This document shows, piece by piece, positions 26,067 to 36,709 of a stretch of 64,000 bases of DNA. Source of the DNA: Streptomyces corynorhini. Lineage in GTDB: Bacteria > Actinomycetota > Actinomycetes > Streptomycetales > Streptomycetaceae. Below the pieces are notes generated by a model. It had not been told where the DNA came from, did no database searches, and was given only the letters and a program-made list of their open reading frames with translations. The position numbers were made by a program, and so were the translations under genes. Location of the stretch: the NCBI RefSeq assembly GCF_003346515.1, contig NZ_QQNA01000005.1:1-64000 (forward strand). Reading direction: 5' to 3'. Position 1 is the stretch's first letter, and every line of letters begins with the position of its first letter.

Positions 26067-26573
26067 TCAGGCTCCGGACTGGACCGGGCCGATGACGGTA
26101 CCGGCGGCCACCTGGAAGGTGCCCTCGGCGAAGGATGTGCCGGGGATCTCGCCGCCCGGTGCCGCGAGCGTGAACGACGCTTCGTCGGCGGCCTTGCCCT
26201 GCCCGTTGTTCGGGACCTGGATGTCGAAGTGGACCGGGTGGCCGGGACCGAAGGTCACCACGGTCTGCTGGCTGCCGTAACTGCCCGCGGTGATCCCCGT
26301 GTCCTTGCCGCCGTTCGAGAACCGTACGTCGGTGGGCGAGCCGGCCAGCTCACACGCCGCGTATCCACTCGGCGCGGTCAGTGTGACCCGGTAGTGGCTG
26401 TGTCCCGAGCTGGCCTCCGACTGGGTGATCTTCGCGAGGTGGTTGGCCGGACGGCAGGCGGAGGGGGCCCCGGCGCCGCCCGCCGCCGGGGCCGCCTGCG
26501 CGGCTCCGACACCTGCGGTACCCGCCAGCACAGTGGCCACGAGGGAGACAGCGATCTTCCGGTTGATACGCAT
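26067..26573 (-). CDS. Secreted DUF4232-domain protein
   Basis: A 168-residue exported protein. The signal peptide has RKIAVSLVATVLAGTAGVGA ending at AQA before AAPAAGG. The mature part begins with SACRPANHLAKITQSEASSG and has YAACELAGSPTDVRF, typical of DUF4232, with two Cys likely forming a disulfide. GTSFAEGTFQVAAGTV is the terminal strand region. Its function is unknown; such proteins are secreted or wall-associated. It is a single gene with a strong terminator. The ATG at 26571-26573 is the only sensible start. Confidence 0.85.
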   Translation of the reverse strand: MRINRKIAVSLVATVLAGTAGVGAAQAAPAAGGAGAPSACRPANHLAKITQSEASSGHSHYRVTLTAPSGYAACELAGSPTDVRFSNGGKDTGITAGSYGSQQTVVTFGPGHPVHFDIQVPNNGQGKAADEASFTLAAPGGEIPGTSFAEGTFQVAAGTVIGPVQSGA

Positions 26574-26812
26574 CGTGAACGCTCCTTGCCTTGCTCTATG
26601 GCTCCGCGGGTGTTCGTGCCGTCAGAGCCATGGTCACCGGAAATCCTGCCCGCCCGTCCTGGCGGGGAATGTCTCAGGACGGGCACAGCGGTGTCACCGG
26701 CGCGTCGCCACCGGCAGGATAGGTTCCGACGTGTGTCGTCCGGCGGCCGGGCCGGGCCGCGGCGGCCGGTTCAGCGGCCGGTGGTCGGTCGTCCGTATCC
26801 GGGACGCGCGGG

Positions 26813-26860
26813 CCTCGCCGCCTCACCGCCTCGCCGCCTCGCCGCCTCGCCGCCTCACCT
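26813..26860. repeat. 8-bp tandem repeat (CCTCGCCG type), six copies
   Basis: CCTCGCCG, CCTCACCG, three further CCTCGCCG copies and CCTCACCT run head to tail. It is the only structure I see in the roughly 320 bases without a gene between the DUF4232 gene (5' side) and the end of the SDR gene. Confidence 0.95.
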
Positions 26861-26891
26861 CACCTTCGGCGGGCGATGAGGACCGTGCGCG

Positions 26892-27623
26892 TCACCAGGG
26901 CACCGCCCCGGCGTCCTCGAAGAACTGGCCCGTCGGACCGTCGTCGGGCAGCGTCGCCAGTTCGACGGCGATCGCCGCACCCTGTTGGGGCGTGCGCACG
27001 CCGTGGAAACCGTTGAGGTCCGTCGCGACATAGCCGGGGCAGGCGACGTTGATCAGGATGTTCGTACCGCTCAGCTCCCGGACGTACTGGAGGGTGACGG
27101 CGTTCAGGAACGTCTTCGACGGCGCGTACGCCACGGCCACCGGCCCCGTCGACTGCGCCGCGTCGCCCCCGGACTGCCGGGTGAGGGAGCCGACGCTGCT
27201 GGACATGTTCACGATCCGCGGTGCGGCGGAGCGCCGCAGCAGGGGCAACATCGCGTTGGTGACGCGGATGACACCGATCACGTTGGTCTCCACGACCGTT
27301 CGGATGATGGCGGGATCGACCGAGGTCGGCTCCTGCGGCCCGCCCCCGGTGATGCCGGCGTTGTTGACGAGCACGTCGAGGTGCCCGGCCCGTTCCTCGA
27401 TCAGCCGTGCGGCCGCGGTCACGCTCGCGTCGTCGGTCACGTCCAGCGCCACGCCGAACGCGTCGACGCCGGCCGCGCGCAGCCTCTCCACCGCGGCCGT
27501 ACGGCGCCGGTCGTCGCGGGCTCCGACGCCGACGCTCCAGCCGAGGGCGCCCAGGCCCGCGGCGATCTCGTAGCCGATTCCCTTGTTCGCGCCGGTGACC
27601 AGCGCAATCGTTCGTTCGCTCAT
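26892..27623 (-). CDS. Short-chain dehydrogenase/reductase
   Basis: A 243-residue NAD(P)-dependent oxidoreductase. The nucleotide-binding motif is IALVTGANKGIGYEIAAGL, with LDVLVNNAGITGGG, and NMSSSVGSL supplies the catalytic Ser. VAVAYAPSKTFLNAVT has the Tyr-x-x-x-Lys pair, and the tail is VACPGYVATDLNGF. The TGANKGIG form resembles plant-salutaridine/carbonyl-reductase-like SDRs common in Streptomyces. ATG at 27621-27623 is favoured; an ATG nine bases upstream is also possible. It is divergent from a LysR gene with a palindrome between them, so it is probably that regulator's target. Confidence 0.88.
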   Translation of the reverse strand: MSERTIALVTGANKGIGYEIAAGLGALGWSVGVGARDDRRRTAAVERLRAAGVDAFGVALDVTDDASVTAAARLIEERAGHLDVLVNNAGITGGGPQEPTSVDPAIIRTVVETNVIGVIRVTNAMLPLLRRSAAPRIVNMSSSVGSLTRQSGGDAAQSTGPVAVAYAPSKTFLNAVTLQYVRELSGTNILINVACPGYVATDLNGFHGVRTPQQGAAIAVELATLPDDGPTGQFFEDAGAVPW

Positions 27624-27679
27624 GGAGACCATGCTGCCCTCGGCACCGGCGAGAGGTCCAAGACCGATCAGGTCGACAC

Positions 27680-27698
27680 CGATACCGTTCGGGTATCG
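27680..27698. promoter_or_regulatory. Inverted repeat between SDR and LysR genes (LysR-type box)
   Basis: CGATACC-GTTCG-GGTATCG is an inverted repeat with 7-base arms in the 95-base divergent intergenic region. Size and place fit a LysR-type operator acting on both promoters. Confidence 0.7.
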
Positions 27699-27718
27699 AT
27701 CCGCAGTAGCGTGGCCGC

Positions 27719-28570
27719 ATGGAGACCCGGGAACTGCGGTATTTCGTCGCTGTCGCCGAAGAGCTGCACTTCGGGCGGGCCGCGCGGCGTCTCGGGATCG
27801 CGCAACCGCCGCTGTCACGGGCGATCCGGCAGCTCGAACGCCGGCTCGGGGCCGCACTGCTCGATCGGACCAGCCGCACCGTCACACTGACCGAGGCCGG
27901 CTCGGTGCTGCTGGTCGAGGGCCGGACGGCCCTGGAGGCGGTCGGCGCCGCCGAGCGCCGGACCCGCCGCGCCGCCCTTGCCAGGACCGGCAGCCCCGGC
28001 CTGGTCCTGGTCACGAAGGCCAGTGCGTCCAGCGAACTGCTGGCGAAGCTGCTCGACACATACGCCGCCGCACCCGGCGCGGTCCCCGTGGAAGTCATCC
28101 TGTGCGGCCCGGCCGAGCAGGGACGGCTCCTGCGCGAGGGGCAGGCCGACGTGGCACTGCTGCACACACCATTCGACTCGACGGCCGGATTCCACACCGA
28201 GGAGCTGAGCACGGAGGGCCAGGTCGTGGTCCTGCCCGCCGGGCATCCGCTCACCACCCGGGCCCATGTGCGCCTGGCCGACATCACCGGCCTGCCGGGC
28301 CTGCCCCTGCCACGCTGGCCCGACCCCGACGGCACCTACCCGCCGGGCCCCGGCCCGCGCGTCCGCGACCACGCGCAGTTGTTGCAGCTCGTCGCGCTCG
28401 GCCGGGCCTGCGCGGTCTCACCGGAGTCGTGCCGGGCCCAACTGCACGGTGACCTCGCCGCCGTGCCCGTGCTGGACGCGCCGGTGGTCGGCACCGTGAT
28501 CGCCTGGCCACCGCACAGCCGGTCCAGAGCCGTCGCCGACCTCGTCAGGACCGCGACACTTCTCGCGTAG
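27719..28570 (+). CDS. LysR-family transcriptional regulator
   Basis: A 283-residue regulator. The helix-turn-helix is METRELRYFVAVAEELHFGR then ARRLGIAQPPLSRAIRQLER, ending LLDRTSRTVTLTEAG, as in classical LysR proteins. The effector domain (residues 95-280) has LVLVTKASASSELLAKLLD, QADVALLHTPFD, VVVLPAGHPLTTR and a late VALGRACAVSPESC. It is transcribed away from the SDR gene over a shared 95-base region with a palindrome, the standard layout for a LysR regulator and its target. The effector is unknown. Confidence 0.92.
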   Translation: METRELRYFVAVAEELHFGRAARRLGIAQPPLSRAIRQLERRLGAALLDRTSRTVTLTEAGSVLLVEGRTALEAVGAAERRTRRAALARTGSPGLVLVTKASASSELLAKLLDTYAAAPGAVPVEVILCGPAEQGRLLREGQADVALLHTPFDSTAGFHTEELSTEGQVVVLPAGHPLTTRAHVRLADITGLPGLPLPRWPDPDGTYPPGPGPRVRDHAQLLQLVALGRACAVSPESCRAQLHGDLAAVPVLDAPVVGTVIAWPPHSRSRAVADLVRTATLLA

Positions 28571-28881
28571 TTCCCATAGTTCCCACGCGCCCGGCCAGGT
28601 TCCCTTGCCACCCCAAGTCATATGATGATCGGAACTATGCAGCACCCGAAGCACCGCAAAAGCGAAATCGATGACCTCGCGCAGCGTGAGCTGACACGCC
28701 TGGTCTTCCGCGTCATGACGTGCCACCGGCTCCAGGCGTGGTCGGAGGGGACGAGCATCGCCGGACAGCGCGCGCCGGAGGAGGCGCGCCCGCGCCGCGG
28801 GAGTGCGGCCCGGGGCTCGCGGTGCCACGGTGCCCGCTGCGGCACGGGTGTCCCGCACCGCGCTGCGCGCGCTGATGCCGC
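28571..28881. other. Leader region of the AraC gene; doubtful small ORF
   Basis: About 310 bases separate the LysR and AraC genes. TATGAT at 28621-28626 could be a -10 element for the AraC transcript; no matching -35 is clear. A frame from 28622 to 28885 (about 85 codons) ends in an ATGA overlap with the AraC start. Its product (MQHPKHRKSEIDDLAQRELT, then Arg/Gly/Ala-rich sequence) matches nothing I know. It could be a coupled leader ORF or chance. Confidence 0.35.
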
Positions 28882-29826
28882 ATGACCGGCGCCGAGGCAT
28901 TTCTGGAGACTCTCGCGACAAGCGGCCTGCCGCCCTTGCGCGGTCGGCGGCAGGTCGGCGACGACTTCCGCGCCGATGTCGTCACCCGCGAACTGGGGCC
29001 GCTGAGACTGGCCGAGCTGGTCACTCCGGAGGGCGAGTGCTTCAGGGACGTGCGGTCCGCTCGCGCCGCCGACAGCGAGTGGTGGCAGATCGAACTGGTG
29101 ACGCGGGGACGGGTGCGTGCCGAGCAGGGCGGCGGCAGCGCTGAACTCGGGCCCACCGACCTGGTCCTGATCGACCCGGTGCGGCCGGTCCGGTTCGCCA
29201 GTACGGCGTCCACGCATGTGACCATGCTGGTTCCGCGGCGCTCGCTGCGGCTCGGACCGGACGACGCCACCCGGCTGGCCGGTGTGCGTATCCGTGGCGA
29301 TCGCGGGCCCGGGGCCCTGGTGTCGTCGCTCGCACGCGACATGGCCCGGTCGTTGGACGGTTTCCGCGCCGACGAGGCGGACAGGTCGGCGGCAGCGGTG
29401 ATCGAGCTGATCTCGGTGGCGCTCTCGGCGCAGCTGGGCCGGGTGCGTCCGGTCGCCGACGAGGCGTTGCGCAGCCGGATCGTCGGCTTCATCGAGGCGA
29501 GGCTGTCCGACCGGGGCCTCGGCCCGGCGATGGTGGCCGCGGCGCACCACATGTCCGTGCGCCAGTTGCACAAGCTCTTCGAGGCCCAGCCTCTGACGGT
29601 GGCGGCCCTGATTCGCCGGCGGCGCCTGGAGCGGTGCCGCGCGGACCTGGCCGGAACCGACCGCACTGTCGCAGCCGTCGCCGCCTGCTGGGGGTTCGCC
29701 GATCCGGCGCACTTCAGCCGGCTGTTCAAGGCCGCCTACGGGTACAACGCGGGGACGCTCACGTCCAACAACCGTGCGCGGACGGTCAACGCTTCCGCTG
29801 CCCGGCCGAGCGAGGATGGTCACTGA
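28882..29826 (+). CDS. AraC-family transcriptional regulator
   Basis: A 314-residue regulator with an AraC_binding_2-like N-terminal sensor (WWQIELVTRGRVRAEQGGGS, LGPTDLVLIDPVRPVRFAST) and C-terminal double helix-turn-helix. The latter includes LGPAMVAAAHHMSVRQLHKLF, TVAALIRRRRLERCRADLAG and TVAAVAACWGFADPAHFSRLF. It resembles the Streptomyces oxygenase- or AdpA-type AraC regulators. Downstream, 28 bases away, is an SgcJ-like gene in the same direction, so the two may be cotranscribed. The effector is unknown. Confidence 0.9.
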   Translation: MTGAEAFLETLATSGLPPLRGRRQVGDDFRADVVTRELGPLRLAELVTPEGECFRDVRSARAADSEWWQIELVTRGRVRAEQGGGSAELGPTDLVLIDPVRPVRFASTASTHVTMLVPRRSLRLGPDDATRLAGVRIRGDRGPGALVSSLARDMARSLDGFRADEADRSAAAVIELISVALSAQLGRVRPVADEALRSRIVGFIEARLSDRGLGPAMVAAAHHMSVRQLHKLFEAQPLTVAALIRRRRLERCRADLAGTDRTVAAVAACWGFADPAHFSRLFKAAYGYNAGTLTSNNRARTVNASAARPSEDGH

Positions 29827-29854
29827 ACGTACGGAGAGCGGAAAGGCGATCACC

Positions 29855-30292
29855 ATGGAACAGTCGGTCGAAGCGATGAGCGCCATCCCGGCCCGGATGA
29901 ACGAGGGTTGGAACCAGGGTGACGCCACCGCGTTCGTCGCCGATTTCGCGGATGACGCCGAGCTGGTGGACTTCGAGGGATCCATTCACAAGGGGCGCGA
30001 GCAGGTGATCGCGTTCAATCAGCCGCTCTTCGATACGGTGCTGAAGGGTTCCCGGCTGGTACGGGGAGAGGTGCCGTTCGCCCGGATCGTCCAGCCGGGC
30101 TGGGGCGTGGTGCACCACCGCGTCGGCATGGTGATGCCGGGCGAGGAGGAGCCGCCCCCGAGCCGTTATTTCATGCAGCTGCTCGCCGTGGTGTGGCAGA
30201 ACGACCGCTGGGAAGTCGCCACGCTGCAGAACTCGCGCCTGGTCTCGTTGGAGACCGCGATGGCCCTGGACGCCGGGACCGCGGCCGGATAG
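29855..30292 (+). CDS. SgcJ/EcaC-family (SnoaL-like) protein
   Basis: A 145-residue cytoplasmic protein of the NTF2/SnoaL fold. ARMNEGWNQGDATAFVADFADDAELVDFEG (read in parts) is the standard opening of SgcJ/EcaC proteins, then KGREQVIAFNQPLFDTVLKG, and a strand end WQNDRWEVATLQNSRLV. The ATG at 29855 is preceded by GAAAGG at a good distance; the longer frame from 29774 is not supported. Members often carry oxidoreductase names without proven activity. It probably shares a transcript with the AraC gene upstream. Confidence 0.85.
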   Translation: MEQSVEAMSAIPARMNEGWNQGDATAFVADFADDAELVDFEGSIHKGREQVIAFNQPLFDTVLKGSRLVRGEVPFARIVQPGWGVVHHRVGMVMPGEEEPPPSRYFMQLLAVVWQNDRWEVATLQNSRLVSLETAMALDAGTAAG

Positions 30293-30325
30293 GAGGGCCG
30301 GACCACCGCGCGGCAGGACCGTCCC

Positions 30326-30697
30326 TCAGCCGGGTCCGCCCTCCCCCGCCACCGGTATACCGGCCGCGCCCACCGCGCCCGCCACCGCGGGCGTCGGAGC
30401 GCCGGGCAGGACGTGGATGACCCCGTCGACGACTTCGACCCGGTGGGTGCGGACGGGCGTGCGGGCGGGCGGGCACGTGGGGTGTCCGGTGCGCAGGTCG
30501 AACGTCGCGCCGTGCAGCGGGCATTCGACCTGGCAGTTCTCGATCCAGCCCTGGGAGAGGGCGGCGTCCTGGTGCGTGCAGGTGTCGTCGATCGCGTACA
30601 ACTCGCCATCGGCGTGGAACACGGCGATCGGCGGTTCCGTGTCGATACGGACGGCCTCGCCCTCGGGCAGATCCTCAAGGCGGCAGACGGGAAACAC
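30326..30697 (-). CDS. Rieske [2Fe-2S] ferredoxin component
   Basis: A 123-residue soluble electron carrier. The cluster ligands are CTHQDAALSQG (Cys-x-His) and CPLHGATFDLRTG (Cys-x-x-His). The opening FPVCRLEDLPEGEAVRI matches NirD/HcaC-type ferredoxins, with a Gly/Ala-rich tail of about 20 residues. The GTG at 30695-30697 follows GAGGGGGG. It is divergent from the IclR gene with a large palindrome between, and the window's Rieske oxygenase lies 4 kb away. It is a candidate electron donor for that oxygenase, although a reductase is not in the window. Confidence 0.88.
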   Translation of the reverse strand: MFPVCRLEDLPEGEAVRIDTEPPIAVFHADGELYAIDDTCTHQDAALSQGWIENCQVECPLHGATFDLRTGHPTCPPARTPVRTHRVEVVDGVIHVLPGAPTPAVAGAVGAAGIPVAGEGGPG

Positions 30698-30724
30698 TGG
30701 CCCCCCTCACACGATCCAAATACG

Positions 30725-30760
30725 GTTGCGCATGACGCATCGCGGGGCGCGATGCGCAAC
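30725..30760. promoter_or_regulatory. Nested inverted repeat between Rieske ferredoxin and IclR genes
   Basis: Outer arms GTTGCGCAT (30725-30733) and ATGCGCAAC (30752-30760) enclose inner arms GCATCGCG and CGCGATGC (30737-30755, 3-base centre). The TTGCGCA half-sites resemble IclR-family operators. Placed in the divergent promoter region, this is a likely IclR binding site for both directions. Confidence 0.75.
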
Positions 30761-30844
30761 AGAATCCTGGCCGGACGCCCGGCCGTCAAGTGCTTCCAGG
30801 GATGACGGCCGGATCGATTCGCGGGTGATGGGAACAGAAGCATC

Positions 30845-31666
30845 GTGAACACAACTGAAGAGACCAACGAGACGAACGAGACCGACGAGACGCGTGAGGC
30901 GAAGCGGGGCGGGGCGGGATCCGTTCAGTCCGTCGAGCGGGCGGTGAGCGTACTGGAAATTCTCGCCGCGCGGGGCGAGGCCGGAGTCAGCGCCATAGCA
31001 GACGAGTTGGGCGTGCACCGATCGACCGCGTTCCGGCTGCTGGGAGTGTTGGAGAGCCGCGGTCTCGTCGATCAGGAGAAGGACCGGGGGAAGTACTACC
31101 TGGGCGTGGGGGTGCTGCGGCTGGCCGGCGCGGCGGCGCTGCGGCTGGACATCTCGCAGGAGGGCGTCGCGGTGCTCCGGGCGCTGGCCGACGACACCGG
31201 GGAGACGGCGAACATCGCGATTCTGGACAGGGACGCGGCCGTCAACATCATGCAGGCGCGCGGTTCGGCCGCCGTCACCGCGCACAACTGGCTGGGACGG
31301 CGGTTCGCACTGCACGCGACGGCCACCGGGAAGGTACTTCTGGCCAACCTCCCCGAGGGGCGGCGCGAGGAGTTCCTGGGGCGCGGGCCGGAGCGCTTCA
31401 CCGCGCGGACGATCACCGGCAGGACCGCGCTGCGCGCCGAGTTGGCGACGGTGGCGGAGCGGGGCCACGCCCGTACCGTGGAGGAGCTGGAGGACGGGCT
31501 GAACGCCGTCGGTGCCGAGGTCAGGGCGTTCGACGGCTCGGTCGTCGGGGCGATCGGGGTGTCGGGCCCCGCGTACCGGATGACGGAGGAGTCGCTGCCC
31601 GGGACGGCGGGCAAGGTGGTGGAGGCGGCCCGGGAGCTGTCGCAGCGCATGGGGTACGGCGGCTGA
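30845..31666 (+). CDS. IclR-family transcriptional regulator
   Basis: A 273-residue regulator. An N-terminal Glu/Thr/Asn-rich tail precedes the winged helix-turn-helix (SVERAVSVLEILAARGEAGV, IADELGVHRSTAFRLLGVLE, GKYYLGVGVLRL). The GAF-like effector domain has LHATATGKVLLANLP, the RGHARTVEELEDGLNAVG loop and VVGAIGVSGPAYRM. The GTG at 30845 is the annotated start; its ribosome site is weak. It faces away from the Rieske ferredoxin gene and precedes the dehydrogenase and oxygenase genes, so it is probably the local regulator of the betaine-type demethylation module. Its stop lies in the first copy of a 22-bp repeat. Confidence 0.92.
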   Translation: MNTTEETNETNETDETREAKRGGAGSVQSVERAVSVLEILAARGEAGVSAIADELGVHRSTAFRLLGVLESRGLVDQEKDRGKYYLGVGVLRLAGAAALRLDISQEGVAVLRALADDTGETANIAILDRDAAVNIMQARGSAAVTAHNWLGRRFALHATATGKVLLANLPEGRREEFLGRGPERFTARTITGRTALRAELATVAERGHARTVEELEDGLNAVGAEVRAFDGSVVGAIGVSGPAYRMTEESLPGTAGKVVEAARELSQRMGYGG

Positions 31667-31772
31667 CACCCGGGTCCCGGTGGCCTGACACCCGGGCCCC
31701 GGTGGCCGGTTGCCCGAGTCCCGGTGGCCTGACACCCGGGTCCCGGTGGCCGGTTGCCCGGGTCCCGGTGGC
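31663..31772. repeat. 22-bp tandem repeat, five copies, starting at the IclR stop codon
   Basis: Five 22-base units in two alternating forms, CTGACACCCGGG(T/C)CCCGGTGGC and CGGTTGCCCG(A/G)GTCCCGGTGGC, in the order A A B A B, then a truncated CTGATCCGG. The IclR TGA is within the first unit. Each unit is GC-rich and partly self-complementary, so the array could act in termination. Confidence 0.97.
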
Positions 31773-31892
31773 CTGATCCGGAGGGTCGGCCGCCGGGCGC
31801 GGCGGGCGCGGCGGGCGCGGTGAGCGCGGGTGCGGGCGGCGTGCGGCGCTCCGGATTCCGGCCTTTGCCCGTCCGTGAAGGTGCCCTCTTGA

Positions 31893-34466
<2,574 letters not shown>

Positions 34467-34608
34467 CACCGACCCCCTCCGGAGAGGCCCGGGGCAGCCG
34501 CGTACGACGTGACGGCCTCTCCCGCGCTCTCCCGCTCCACCCGGCACTCCCCCGAGCTGTTGATCCGCGCCGGTTCCCCGCCGCGGCAGCCTGAGAGGCG
34601 GCACCACC

Positions 34609-35757
34609 ATGACGACCACGCCCGCGTCCGTGGGCAGCGGCAGGGCCCCGAGCCTGATCCGGACGCTTCCCGGCCGCTTCTACACCGATCCGGAGGTCTT
34701 CCGGCAGGAGCAGGAGAAGATCTTCGAGTCGCTCTGGTTCTGCGCGGTACGCGGCTCCGACCTGACCGGGCCCGGCGCGTTCCGCACCGTGCGCGTCGGC
34801 CGCGAGTCGGTGCTCGTCACGCGGAACAGGGCGGGAGAGCCGCGCGCCTTCCTCAACATCTGCCGGCACCGGGGCGCCCGGCTGTGCACCGAGGAGTCCG
34901 GCGAGGTGCGCCGCAACCTCCAATGCGCCTACCACGCCTGGACATACGACCTGGACGGCCGGCTGATCGCCGCGCCCAACCTGGTGCGGATGCCGGATGT
35001 CGACAGGACCGCGTACGGGCTGACGGCGGTGCGGGTGCGCGAGTGGCTCGGCTATCTCTGGCTGTGTCTGGCGGACGAGCCGCCGTCCTTCGAGGAGACG
35101 GTGATGGGCGCGGCGGTGGAGCGGCTGGGCGACGCGGCGTCGATCGCCCGCTACCGCACCGAGGAGCTGGCACTCGGGCGGCGGGTGCGCTACGACGTGC
35201 GGGCCAACTGGAAGCTGATCGTCGAGAACTTCATGGAGTGCTACCACTGCGCCACCATCCACCCCGAACTGACCGAGATCCTGCCGGAGTTCGCCGAGGG
35301 CTACGCGGCCCAGTACTACGTGGGCCACGGCGCCGCGTTCGCCCCCGGGGCGCGGGGCTTCACCGTGGACGGCAGCGCGGGACCCGGCCGGCTCCCCGGG
35401 ATCGCGGAGGAGCAGGACCGCCGGTACTACGCGATCACCGTGAAACCGACGGTGTTCGTCAATCTGGTGCCGGACCATGTGATCGTGCACCGGATGTTCC
35501 CGCTCGCCCACGACCGTACGGTCGTGGAGTGCGACTGGCTGTACGCGCCCGAGGCGGTCGCCGGGGGCGCGGACCTGTCCAGGTCGGTGGAGCTGTTCCA
35601 CCGTGTCAACACCCAGGACTTCGAGGCGTGTGAGCGCACCCAGCCGGGGATGGCCTCGCGCGCGTACCGCGAGGGAGGTGTGCTCGTTCCCTCGGAGCAT
35701 CACATCGGCGCGTTCCACCGCTGGGTCACGGGACTGCTGGACGCCGGAGCGGGCTGA
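34609..35757 (+). CDS. Rieske non-haem iron oxygenase, large subunit (betaine-demethylase type)
   Basis: A 382-residue oxygenase. Rieske ligands are CRHRGARLC and CAYHAWTYDLDGRL. The mononuclear iron site is in NFMECYHCATIHPEL, with His-x4-His and a preceding acidic residue. Opening TLPGRFYTDPEVFRQEQEKI and ending AFHRWVTGLLD resemble glycine-betaine/choline-type monooxygenases (GbcA-like) of actinobacteria. GAGAGGCGG lies before the ATG. Next to a dimethylglycine-dehydrogenase-like gene it should remove a methyl from a quaternary amine as formaldehyde. The reductase partner is missing; the Rieske ferredoxin at 30.3-30.7 kb may feed it. Glycine betaine is favoured, but stachydrine or carnitine relatives are possible. 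Confidence 0.85.
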   Translation: MTTTPASVGSGRAPSLIRTLPGRFYTDPEVFRQEQEKIFESLWFCAVRGSDLTGPGAFRTVRVGRESVLVTRNRAGEPRAFLNICRHRGARLCTEESGEVRRNLQCAYHAWTYDLDGRLIAAPNLVRMPDVDRTAYGLTAVRVREWLGYLWLCLADEPPSFEETVMGAAVERLGDAASIARYRTEELALGRRVRYDVRANWKLIVENFMECYHCATIHPELTEILPEFAEGYAAQYYVGHGAAFAPGARGFTVDGSAGPGRLPGIAEEQDRRYYAITVKPTVFVNLVPDHVIVHRMFPLAHDRTVVECDWLYAPEAVAGGADLSRSVELFHRVNTQDFEACERTQPGMASRAYREGGVLVPSEHHIGAFHRWVTGLLDAGAG

Positions 35758-35813
35758 CGGGGGCCCGGTTCGGGCTGACGGGGGCCCGATGCGGGCTGAC
35801 GGGGCCCCGCCGC
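35751..35813. repeat. 21-bp tandem repeat, three copies, over the oxygenase stop codon
   Basis: GGGCTGACGGGGGCCCG(G/A)T(T/G)C occurs twice, plus a third copy ending CCGCCGC. The TGA of the oxygenase gene is in the first copy. GGGGGCCC is self-complementary, so transcripts could fold. Confidence 0.95.
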
Positions 35814-35829
35814 CCGGAGACCGGCGACC

Positions 35830-36543
35830 TCACACCTCGGCGGTGGCGCAGGCGGGGTGGCCCCAGCCTTCGGTGTTCTTCGCGATGGCCTCTCCGGCGG
35901 CGTAGGCGCGTCCGCAGCGGCACCGGCCGGGGAACTTCGCGTTGAGGGTCCGCTTCGCGCTCCCCGGGGCGCGCCGCTTCGACGCGGTGGCGCCCGCCTT
36001 CGGCGCCGCGCCTGAGGAGCCCCGGCTCCCCGTGGGGCGGGCGGCGGCGGACGCGGGCGGCGGCTGCGGGGAGCCGAGTGCGCTCCCGGCGGCCCGCTGG
36101 GTGACGGCGGCGTCGCTGGCCGCCCGGTCGGCGAAGTCGTTGAAGCGGTCGCCGTCGACCTGGTGGGCGGGCACGTAGCGGAACTCCACCGAGCGGCCGG
36201 TGAGCAGGGTGTCGATGCGGGCGACCAGCTCCTGGTTGGCGACGGGCTTGCCGGAGGCCGTCTTCCAGCCCTTGCGCTTCCAGCCGGGCAGCCAGGTCGT
36301 GACGGCCTTCATCGCATACTGCGAGTCCATCCGGACCTCCAGCGCGACGGCCGGGTCCGTGGCGCTCAACAGGCGCTCCAGCGCCGTGAGTTCGGCGACG
36401 TTGTTGGTCGCCGTACCGAGCGCCCCCGCCTCCCAGCGGGCGACCTCGCCGGCCTCGGCGTCCGCGACGACCCAGGCCCAGCCGGCGGGCCCGGGATTTC
36501 CCTTCGACGCCCCGTCACACGCGGCGATCACACGTTCAACCAT
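35830..36543 (-). CDS. rnhA: Ribonuclease HI with C-terminal zinc-ribbon-like tail
   Basis: A 237-residue nuclease that cuts RNA in RNA-DNA hybrids. Catalytic acidic residues are visible: IAACDGASKGNPGPAGWAW, NNVAELTALERLL, VRMDSQYAMKAV and the last Asp in FNDFADRAASDA, with HQVDGDRF for the His loop. After about residue 150 comes a Pro/Ala/Ser/Lys-rich linker and a tail with GRCRCGRAYAAGEAIAKN and HPACA, a possible single-zinc finger absent from plain RNase HI. ATG at 36541-36543 is chosen; ATG at 36555 is possible. It is a single gene. Confidence 0.92.
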   Translation of the reverse strand: MVERVIAACDGASKGNPGPAGWAWVVADAEAGEVARWEAGALGTATNNVAELTALERLLSATDPAVALEVRMDSQYAMKAVTTWLPGWKRKGWKTASGKPVANQELVARIDTLLTGRSVEFRYVPAHQVDGDRFNDFADRAASDAAVTQRAAGSALGSPQPPPASAAARPTGSRGSSGAAPKAGATASKRRAPGSAKRTLNAKFPGRCRCGRAYAAGEAIAKNTEGWGHPACATAEV

Positions 36544-36667
36544 GCCCCAGATCATGCCAGGGCGACGACGCCCGGCCCGCCACACCCCCGGGCCGTACCC
36601 GTCCCGGGTCGCCCCGCGCCCCGGCGGCCCGCGCCGTCGGCACGAGGCGGGCCCCGAACGCGGCGCC

Positions 36668-36707
36668 CTCCGCGGGCCCCGGCCGACGGCCACCGGGGCC
36701 CGCGGAG
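36668..36707 (-). terminator. Hairpin terminator after the PAP2 phosphatase gene
   Basis: A perfect 15-bp inverted repeat, CTCCGCGGGCCCCGG with its complement, has a 10-base loop and lies just past the stop of the PAP2 gene at 36710. Confidence 0.8.
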
Positions 36708-36709
36708 CG

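Noticed and set aside
31663..31772. CRISPR array
   Set aside because: The 22-bp units are contiguous with no unique spacers, and no cas genes are present in the window.
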